From CAZKNJ01 sp964554185 (lineage in GTDB: Bacteria > 4484-113): a DNA stretch of 14,250 bases. The stretch lies in assembly GCA_964554185.1 (NCBI GenBank), contig CAZKNJ010000046.1, positions 1 through 14,250 of the forward strand, in the 5' to 3' direction. Within the stretch, counting starts at the first letter, position 1; each line of letters starts with the position of its first letter. Positions 6,465-12,013 of the stretch are shown piece after piece. A program made the translations under genes and the position numbers. The notes beneath the pieces are model-generated. The model saw only the letters and a program-made list of their open reading frames with translations, made no database searches and had not been told where the DNA came from.

Positions 6465-6470
6465 TATAAT
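6465..6470 (+). promoter_or_regulatory. Putative -10 box for the eight-gene citryl-CoA-type operon
   Basis: CGCTATAAT with TATAAT at 6465-6470, identical over nine bases to the box before ispG (CGCTATAAT). Transcription would start near 6477, leaving a leader of about 14 nt with no Shine-Dalgarno before the ATG at 6491. The nearest TTG-type -35 candidate (6434) is about 25 nt away, too far for a standard promoter. Confidence 0.45.
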
Positions 6471-6490
6471 CACCCCCGGCGCGGTCCCAT

Positions 6491-8035
6491 ATGGCACGGT
6501 TGTTGGAACATAAAGCGAAAGAAGTGCTTGCAGGATTCGGCATCAGGGTGCCGGACGGATACACCGCGTCAACTCCGGAGGAAGCTGCCGCCGCGGCGGA
6601 ACGCATTGGCGGCGACGTGGTAATCAAGGCGCAAGCCTTCGTCACTGGCCGCGCAGGCAAGGGACTCATCAAATTCGCCGCCAGCCCCGCCGAGGCGCGG
6701 CAACATGCACAAGAGCTACTGGGGCAAAATGCGGGCGGATTCCCCATTGAGCTGGTGCTGGTGGAGCGCAAGTTGCAGATTGAGCGCGAGCTGTTCGCCG
6801 CCTGCCTGGTCTCCGATGAAATCGCCGCGCCGGTCGCGATGCTGGGAAGCCGCGGCGGTTCCGGCGTGGAGGCGATGGCCTCTCGGGGTGAAGCAGTGCT
6901 GGCGAAGCGGCCGTTCGACCCGGAGGATGGCCTGGATGTGAGAACAGCGGCTGCGATGGCGGAGGAGTGCGGCCTGCCGACTCGGATGCACAGCGCCATC
7001 GCTGAAGTGCTGCAAGGGCTGGCGCAGGTTTTCCTGGAGAAGGAAGCGCGCAGCCTGGAAGTGAATCCATTGGCGGTCTTGCGCGACGGTTCTTTAGTAG
7101 CCGCGGACTGCCACTTCTCAGTGGATGATTATGCCGTGTCCCGCCATCCGGAGCTGGAGATTGAGATTGCGCGCGAAATCGGCCATCCCGCCACGCCGCT
7201 GGAGAAGATTGCGGCGGCTTACGAGGAGACCGACCATCGTGGGACCTTCTACTTCCTGGAGCTGAGCGCCACCGGCAAGAAACTGGTGGGCTTTCACGGC
7301 GCGGGAGGCGGCGGCAGCATGATGAGTATGGACGCGCTGGTGCGCCACGGCTTTACCGCCAAGAACTTCTGCGACACCAGCGGCAACCCGAGCGCGGCCA
7401 AGGTCTACCGCGCATGCAAACATATCCTTGCGCAGGACGGGATCATCGGCTACTTCGCGAGCGGAAGCGGCGTCGCTAGCCAGGAGCAATTCCATTCCGC
7501 GCGCGGGATGGTGAAGGCTTTCCGCGAATGGCCGCTTTGCGTGCCCGCGGTGATTCGCCTCGGAGGCAACAAGGAAGAGGTCGCGATAGACATTCTCACG
7601 CGCTTCCTGGGCGACCTGCCCGTGCCGGTTGAAGCGTATGGCAAGGACGATAGCGCCGCCTTCTGTGCTGAGAGGCTGGATGTGCTGGTGAAGGCGCATC
7701 CGCCCGTGGTTCCGTATGAGTGCGTGCCGACCGCGCGGACAGAGCCTGCAGAGCAGGAATACCGCTTTGATATCCGCACGGGAAGCATTTCGTTTGACCA
7801 TGCGATTTGCGCGAGCTGCGAAGGCCAGCCCTGCATCGCCAGCTGCCATGCAGAGATACTGGAACTCGTGGAAGGCAAGCCGCGCTTGAAAGAACCGGCG
7901 GAAGAATCGGCGCATCGCTGCACTGAGTGCCTGGCCTGCGAGCTGGCCTGTTACAACGTGGGCAAACGCTCAATTCGTATTGACCTGCCGATACCCGGGT
8001 TTGAGGAATACCTGGCGAAGCGAGGTGCCAAGTGA
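6491..8035 (+). CDS. SucC-type ATP-grasp acyl-CoA synthetase subunit fused to a C-terminal 2[4Fe-4S] ferredoxin domain (citryl-CoA synthetase-like)
   Basis: 514 residues. Residues about 1-225 are an ATP-grasp domain like succinyl-CoA synthetase beta (LLEHKAKEVLAGFGI at 4-18; SLEVNPLAVL at 193-202). A CoA-ligase domain follows to about 400. Its SGNPS and its FASGSGVASQEQ stretch followed by VKAFREW resemble ATP-citrate lyase (SGAPS; GGSIANFT) more than SucC, which favours a citrate-like substrate. Residues 421-514 are an extra domain with C440-x2-C443-x4-C448-x3-C452 and C477-x2-C480-x2-C483-x3-C487, the pattern of a FixX-like ferredoxin able to hold two [4Fe-4S] clusters. The proline usual after the last cysteine of each set is absent (CH, CY). 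This fusion is not a standard SucC layout. The ATG at 6491 matches the SucC N-terminus; the stop overlaps the GTG of the SucD-type partner by 4 nt. Synthetase class is sure; citrate as substrate is inferred. Confidence 0.85.
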   Translation: MARLLEHKAKEVLAGFGIRVPDGYTASTPEEAAAAAERIGGDVVIKAQAFVTGRAGKGLIKFAASPAEARQHAQELLGQNAGGFPIELVLVERKLQIERELFAACLVSDEIAAPVAMLGSRGGSGVEAMASRGEAVLAKRPFDPEDGLDVRTAAAMAEECGLPTRMHSAIAEVLQGLAQVFLEKEARSLEVNPLAVLRDGSLVAADCHFSVDDYAVSRHPELEIEIAREIGHPATPLEKIAAAYEETDHRGTFYFLELSATGKKLVGFHGAGGGGSMMSMDALVRHGFTAKNFCDTSGNPSAAKVYRACKHILAQDGIIGYFASGSGVASQEQFHSARGMVKAFREWPLCVPAVIRLGGNKEEVAIDILTRFLGDLPVPVEAYGKDDSAAFCAERLDVLVKAHPPVVPYECVPTARTEPAEQEYRFDIRTGSISFDHAICASCEGQPCIASCHAEILELVEGKPRLKEPAEESAHRCTECLACELACYNVGKRSIRIDLPIPGFEEYLAKRGAK

Positions 8036-8937
8036 GTATCCTCGTAAATGAAAACACACGGGTCGTGGTGCAGGGCATCACCGGCCGCGAAGGCCAAGTG
8101 CGCACCAAGCTGATGCTAGGTTATGGCCCCAAGGTGGTCGCCGGGGTGACGCCCGGACGCGGCGGCGAAGAAGTGCTGGGCGTCCCGGTGTTTGACGCGG
8201 TGCAGGACGCGGTGAAGCAGGTCGGTGGTATCGACGCCAGCGTAGTGTTCGTCCCGGCCCGCGCGGCACTGGAAGCTGCCAAGGTAGCGATGGATTCCGG
8301 GGTGAAGCTCGTGGTCATCGTACCCGACCGGGTGCCGCTGCACGATGTGATGAAGCTTGCGAAGCACGCACGGCAGACCGGCGCGGTCTTTCTGGGGCCC
8401 AACACACTGGGCTGCCTGTCGCCGGGCAAGGGTGTGCTGGGGATGATGGGCGGCAGCCCCGAAGCCGCGCGCAAGTTCTTCCGTCCCGGGCGCGTGGGCA
8501 TCAGCAGCCGCAGCGGCGGCATCACCTCCAGCATGGCCTACTACTTGAACAAGGCCGGCATCGGCGCGAGCACCATCGTGCACGTGGGCGGGGACAGCAT
8601 CGTGGGCCTGCCGCACCCCGCGGTGCTCAAGCTGTTTGAGGCCGATCCGGATACAGACTTGGTGGTGATGTTCGGCGAAATCGGCACGACGCAGGAGGAG
8701 CGGGTCGCGGAGATGATGAAGCGCGGCGAGTTCACAAAGCCGCTGGTCGCCTACATCGGCGGCAAGCAGGCCGAGGAGGGGACGCGCTTTTCGCACGCCG
8801 GGGCGATAGTGGAAGGCGGGCGCGGCGGCTACCAGAGCAAGGTTGACGCGCTGCGTGACGCCGGAGCGGTGATTGTGGAAAACTTCGAGGACCTGCCGGC
8901 GGTTACCGGCCGGGTCCTCGCGAAGGTGGAGCGTTAA
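8032..8937 (+). CDS. SucD-type CoA-binding ligase subunit (citryl-CoA synthetase small subunit-like)
   Basis: 301 residues, normal for succinyl-CoA synthetase alpha. It should carry the phosphohistidine and the CoA site and work with the upstream SucC-type protein: acid + CoA + ATP to acyl-CoA + ADP + Pi, reversible. Seen: Rossmann-type VQGITGREGQV (13-23) for CoA, VFVPARAALEAA (72-83), LGPNTLGCLSPGK (121-133) and GISSRSGGITSSMAYYL (156-172). FGEIGTTQEE follows at 214-223, then RFSHAGAIVEGGRGG (252-266), whose H255 aligns with the phosphorylated His246 of E. coli SucD. Starts with GTG at 8032 overlapping the previous stop (GTGA), with AGGTG at 8023-8027. The stop overlaps the lyase start by 1 nt. 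By sequence alone it could act on succinate or malate; the neighbouring citrate-synthase-like lyase points to citryl-CoA. Confidence 0.88.
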   Translation: MSILVNENTRVVVQGITGREGQVRTKLMLGYGPKVVAGVTPGRGGEEVLGVPVFDAVQDAVKQVGGIDASVVFVPARAALEAAKVAMDSGVKLVVIVPDRVPLHDVMKLAKHARQTGAVFLGPNTLGCLSPGKGVLGMMGGSPEAARKFFRPGRVGISSRSGGITSSMAYYLNKAGIGASTIVHVGGDSIVGLPHPAVLKLFEADPDTDLVVMFGEIGTTQEERVAEMMKRGEFTKPLVAYIGGKQAEEGTRFSHAGAIVEGGRGGYQSKVDALRDAGAVIVENFEDLPAVTGRVLAKVER

Positions 8938-9725
8938 TGGACGAAGGAAGCTGGAAAACCGGGATTACGAGCATCAAGCCCAATGAGATACGCTTGCGGG
9001 GCTACCGCATTGACGAGATGATGGGGCGGGTGAGCTTCGCCGGGGGCGTGTTCCTGCTGTTCCACGGACGGCTGCCCACTGCGGCGGAAGAGAAGCTCTA
9101 TGATGCGATGATGCTCGCGAGCATTGACCACGGGGTTACGCCGCCGTCGGCACAGGCCGCGCGGCTGGCGGCGTCAACCGGTGCACCGCTGAACGGTGCG
9201 CTGGCGGCGGGAGTACTCTCAATCAACCAATACCACGGCGCAGCGATTGAGCCAGCCATGCGGATGTTCCTGGAGCTGAAGACGCAGCTTGATGCCAGCG
9301 GCAAAGGCGTGGCGGACTTCGCCAGCGAGTATGTGTCGAAGGCGCTGGCGGAGAAGAAGCGGCTGTTCGGCTACGGCCACCGCGTGCATACGGACGACCC
9401 ACGCACGCAGCGGCTGTTTGAAGTGGCGGCGGAAGCGGGGAAGGATGGAGTGTATCTACGGCTGGCGCGCGCGATTGGCGAGGAACTGTGTAAGCAGAGC
9501 GGTAAGACGCTGCCGCTCAATGTTGACGGCGCCATCGGGGCGCTGCTCTGCGAGCTGGAGTTCCCGGTGGAAGTGAGCAACTTCCTGTTCATCCTGCCGC
9601 GTACAGCCGGGATGGCGGCGCATTACTGGGAGGAGATCACGCGCGAGAAACCGATGCGGCGGATTGATTACGCCAAGGCCGAATATGATGGCCCGGAGCC
9701 GCGCAGCCTGGGGGAAGACCAATGA
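8937..9725 (+). CDS. Citrate synthase-like lyase, probable citryl-CoA lyase (262 aa)
   Basis: Citryl-CoA lyase cleaves citryl-CoA to oxaloacetate and acetyl-CoA; it is related to citrate synthase but much shorter (known examples about 260 residues, citrate synthase 370-430). Seen: KPNEIRLRGYRIDEMMG (14-30), DHGVTPPSAQAARLAAS (64-80), NQYHGAA (97-103, H100), FGYGHRVHTDDPR (144-156, H148) and LPLNVDGAIGALL (192-204, D197). PRTAGMAAHYWEE (221-233) supplies R222. H100, H148 and D197 correspond to the catalytic His-His-Asp of citrate synthase, so activity is likely retained. Size, intact triad and position directly after SucC/SucD-type genes fit the two-step citrate cleavage system of Hydrogenobacter. 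Starts at ATG 8937 overlapping TAA, with AAGGTGGAG at 8923-8931. A lyase for homocitryl-CoA, methylcitryl-CoA or another analogue is possible. Confidence 0.82.
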   Translation: MDEGSWKTGITSIKPNEIRLRGYRIDEMMGRVSFAGGVFLLFHGRLPTAAEEKLYDAMMLASIDHGVTPPSAQAARLAASTGAPLNGALAAGVLSINQYHGAAIEPAMRMFLELKTQLDASGKGVADFASEYVSKALAEKKRLFGYGHRVHTDDPRTQRLFEVAAEAGKDGVYLRLARAIGEELCKQSGKTLPLNVDGAIGALLCELEFPVEVSNFLFILPRTAGMAAHYWEEITREKPMRRIDYAKAEYDGPEPRSLGEDQ

Positions 9726-10273
9726 AAGATGAACTGCTGAATGTATTGCCTGAACTTAAGATGGTCGGAGACGAAGAGCTGCGCGAGAAGTGCGCCAGCG
9801 CCTTCGTGGAAGCGATGGAGTTGGGCGGCTGGTCGCCCGCCGACCTTGATAGCATTCCCTTCACGCTGCTCATCAAGCCGTGTCCCGCGAGCTTCCTCAA
9901 ACATACGCGTAGCGTTACCGCGACGGCGCTGGGGATAGCCAATGTCCTGGCGGGCGCCTGGCCCGCGGAGAAGGCCATGGAAGTCAACCGCGACCTGCTG
10001 CTGGCCACCGCGCTGCTGCACGACGTCGGCAAGCTGCTGGAATATGAGCGCGACGGCGAAGGTGGATACCGCAAGAGCGCCAGCGGCAAGCTGCTGCGGC
10101 ATCCGGTCTCCGGCGCGGGGCTGTGCGTGAAGCACGGGCTGCCGGACGAAGTGGTGCACGGGGTGATGTACCACAGCCACGAGGGCGACGGCATTCGCGC
10201 GACGCCGGAAGCTATCATCGTGAACCACGCAGACTTCCTCAACTTTGAGCCGCTGGTGCTGAAGTATGGGTAA
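9722..10273 (+). CDS. HD-domain metal-dependent hydrolase of unknown substrate (183 aa)
   Basis: HD-superfamily proteins are divalent-metal phosphohydrolases acting on nucleotides, cyclic nucleotides or other phosphoesters, and some are oxygenases. Seen: H61 in FLKHTRSV, the HD pair H100-D101 in TALLHDVGKLLEYE (96-109), H127 in LLRHPVSGAG, and H151/H153 in GVMYHSHEGDG. D171 lies in NHADFLNF. The full H...HD...H...H...D set is present, enough for a one- or two-metal site. There is no partner domain and no signal peptide. It lies within the operon, overlapping the lyase stop by 4 nt (ATGA) and the hydro-lyase start by 8 nt, so co-expression with the citrate-branch enzymes is likely. I do not recognise a named subfamily; regulation by a signalling nucleotide or clean-up of a side product are guesses. 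Confidence 0.8.
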   Translation: MKDELLNVLPELKMVGDEELREKCASAFVEAMELGGWSPADLDSIPFTLLIKPCPASFLKHTRSVTATALGIANVLAGAWPAEKAMEVNRDLLLATALLHDVGKLLEYERDGEGGYRKSASGKLLRHPVSGAGLCVKHGLPDEVVHGVMYHSHEGDGIRATPEAIIVNHADFLNFEPLVLKYG

Positions 10274-11516
10274 GACGTTCTCCGAAAAGGTGTTCAGCGC
10301 AAAGGCCGGGCGGGAGGTGCGCGCGGGCGAAATCGTCACGCTGGAGCCGGACTACATCCTCACCCACGACAATAGCGCCGCCATCCTCAAGAAGCTGCCC
10401 GCCATCGGCGTGACCCGGCTCAAGTATCCCGAGCGCGCGGTGATAGTGCTGGACCATGTGACGCCCGCGGCGGACAGCAAACACGCGGCCAACCACAAGG
10501 CCATCCGCGAGTTCGTGGCGGCGCAGGGCATCAAGCACTTCTACGACGTGGGCTTCGGCGTCTGCCACCAGGTGATGGTGGAAGAGGGCTTCGCCTACCC
10601 GGGCCGGCTGATACTCGGCAGCGACTCGCACACGCCCACCGCCGGGGCGGTGGGCGCTTTCGCCGCGGGCATCGGCCGCACTGAGACCGCCGGGGTATGG
10701 GTTACCGGGGGGCTGTGGCTGCGGTGCCCGGAGACCGTGCGTCTTGAGCTTACCGGCAGGTTCCAGCCACATGTGTCCGCCAAGGACCTCGCGCTCGCCA
10801 TCATTGGGCGCATCGGCGCTGATGGGGCGCTTTACTACGCGGTGGAGTATGCGGGAGAGGCCACCGAGGCGCTGGACATCGCTGACCGGATGGTGCTGTG
10901 CAATCTCGCGGCGGAGATGGGCGCAAAGAATGGGTACTTCCCACCTGACACGGTTACCGCGCAGTTTCTCGGTGAGCCTGACGGGAAGCATGCTGCACTG
11001 CATTCCGACGAGGATGCCGAATACGTGCAGAAACTCGGCTTTGACCTGAGCGTGCTGGACGCGATGGTGGCGGCGCCACACACTGTGGACAATGTGAAGC
11101 CAGTGGGCGAGTTCACCGGCAAGCGTATCGACCAGGCGCTCATCGGCACTTGCACCAATGGCCGTATCGAGGATATCCGTACTGCGGCGAAGGTGCTGAC
11201 GGGCAGGCGGGTGGCGGCCAGCGTACGGCTGCTCATCTTCCCCGCGTCAATGAAGGTCTACCGCCAGGCGCTGGAAGAAGGCTTAGTCGCGCCATTGGTG
11301 GACGCGGCCGCAGTGTGGATGAACCCCGGCTGCGGCCCCTGCCTGGGAGCGCACGAGGGCGCGCTGGCGCCGGGCGAAGTCTGCCTGTCCACCGCCAACC
11401 GCAATTTCAAGGGGCGCATGGGCGACCCCAACTCCGAGATATACCTCGCGAGCCCCGCGACCGTGGCGGCCAGCGCCATCGCGGGCAAGATCGCCTCGCC
11501 GAGGGAGTACTTCTGA
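10266..11516 (+). CDS. Aconitase-family hydro-lyase, large subunit (LeuC/HacA type)
   Basis: 416 residues, typical of the catalytic [4Fe-4S] subunit of two-subunit isopropylmalate isomerase or homoaconitase. It isomerises a 2-hydroxy di- or tricarboxylate by dehydration and rehydration. Seen: DHVTP (64-68), ILGSDSHTPTAGAVGAFAAG (116-135) and the three cluster cysteines, C296 in GTCTNGR and C356/C359 in NPGCGPC. TANRNFKGRMGDP (376-388) is followed by YLASPATVAASAIAGKI (393-409). All hallmarks are intact. Starts at ATG 10266 inside the end of the HD gene (8-nt overlap), with no strong Shine-Dalgarno, suggesting coupled translation. The stop overlaps the small-subunit start by 1 nt. Named LeuC-like by family; between a citryl-CoA lyase-like gene and an isocitrate dehydrogenase-like gene an aconitase role (citrate to isocitrate) is the simplest reading, but isopropylmalate, homocitrate or methylmalate cannot be excluded. 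Confidence 0.88.
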   Translation: MGKTFSEKVFSAKAGREVRAGEIVTLEPDYILTHDNSAAILKKLPAIGVTRLKYPERAVIVLDHVTPAADSKHAANHKAIREFVAAQGIKHFYDVGFGVCHQVMVEEGFAYPGRLILGSDSHTPTAGAVGAFAAGIGRTETAGVWVTGGLWLRCPETVRLELTGRFQPHVSAKDLALAIIGRIGADGALYYAVEYAGEATEALDIADRMVLCNLAAEMGAKNGYFPPDTVTAQFLGEPDGKHAALHSDEDAEYVQKLGFDLSVLDAMVAAPHTVDNVKPVGEFTGKRIDQALIGTCTNGRIEDIRTAAKVLTGRRVAASVRLLIFPASMKVYRQALEEGLVAPLVDAAAVWMNPGCGPCLGAHEGALAPGEVCLSTANRNFKGRMGDPNSEIYLASPATVAASAIAGKIASPREYF

Positions 11517-11998
11517 TGGGCAAGGTCTTCAAGTACGGTGACGATGTGAACACCGACGTCTTATTCCCCGGGAAGTACACCTACACCGCTATGGAGCCGG
11601 CGGAGATGGCGCAACATGCACTGGAGGACCTGGACCCGCAGTTCTTCAAGCGAGTGCAGCCGGGGGACATTATCGTGGCGGGGAAGAACTTCGGATGCGG
11701 CTCCAGCCGCGAGCAGGCGGTGCTGGCGCCTAAGTATGCAGGGGTGGCGGCGGTTATTGCCGTGAGCTTCGCCCGCATCTTCTACCGCAACTGCATCAAC
11801 AGCGGCCTGCCCGCGCTGGTGCTGCCCGATGCCGCGCGGACGCTGGAAGACGGCGATGAAGCCGAAGTGGATCTGGCTGCCGGCGTCGTTCGCACGAGCA
11901 AGGGCGATTTCACCTTCCCGCCGTTCCCGCCGGAGGTGCAGGCCATACTGGACGCCGGCGGCTTGATTGAATACTTGCGAGAACACTACGCGAAGTAA
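11516..11998 (+). CDS. Aconitase-family hydro-lyase, small subunit (LeuD/HacB type)
   Basis: 160 residues, normal for the swivelling small subunit that completes the active site with the LeuC-type protein. Seen: FKYGDDVNTDVLFPGKY (5-21), PGDIIVAGKNFGCGSSRE (49-66), SFARIFYRNCINSGLP (84-99). The loop after the NTD motif, which sets substrate choice in this family, reads YTYT (21-24). Homoaconitase small subunits have YLRT and isopropylmalate isomerases YLVY/YLNT-type sequences, so this one matches neither. ATG at 11516 overlaps the large-subunit stop (TGATG). A larger frame open from 11150 is rejected because it would lie inside the large-subunit gene and the family N-terminus starts at 11516. 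Substrate is inferred from context only. Confidence 0.88.
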   Translation: MGKVFKYGDDVNTDVLFPGKYTYTAMEPAEMAQHALEDLDPQFFKRVQPGDIIVAGKNFGCGSSREQAVLAPKYAGVAAVIAVSFARIFYRNCINSGLPALVLPDAARTLEDGDEAEVDLAAGVVRTSKGDFTFPPFPPEVQAILDAGGLIEYLREHYAK

Positions 11999-12003
11999 TC
12001 CCT

Positions 12004-12010
12004 GGAGGAG
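12004..12010 (+). promoter_or_regulatory. Ribosome binding site that decides the dehydrogenase start
   Basis: GGAGGAG at 12004-12010 immediately precedes two tandem ATG codons (12011 and 12014). The core GGAGG is 5 nt from the second ATG but only 2 nt from the first, so the second is the likelier start. Confidence 0.65.
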
Positions 12011-12013
12011 ATG

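Noticed and set aside
6434..6470. TTGGGG at 6434-6439 as a -35 box for the synthetase operon
   Set aside because: Spacing of 25 nt to the -10 box is too long for a standard sigma-70-type promoter.
7118..7915. Long open frame (265 codons) on the minus strand opposite the synthetase gene
   Set aside because: The plus strand encodes an intact ATP-grasp/ferredoxin protein here; the antisense product shows no motif.
8937..9725. Truncated or pseudogenised citrate synthase
   Set aside because: Short length is normal for citryl-CoA lyase, and the His-His-Asp catalytic set and substrate arginine are all present without frameshift.
9637..10339. Two overlapping minus-strand frames (about 200 codons each) opposite the HD-domain gene
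   Set aside because: Serine/alanine-rich shadow frames without motifs; the plus-strand frame has the full HD ligand set and overlaps its neighbours as operon genes do.
10266..11998. Simple leucine biosynthesis genes leuC and leuD
   Set aside because: No leuA homologue is present, the neighbours are citryl-CoA-type genes, and the small-subunit loop does not match isopropylmalate isomerases; kept as an alternative rather than the call.
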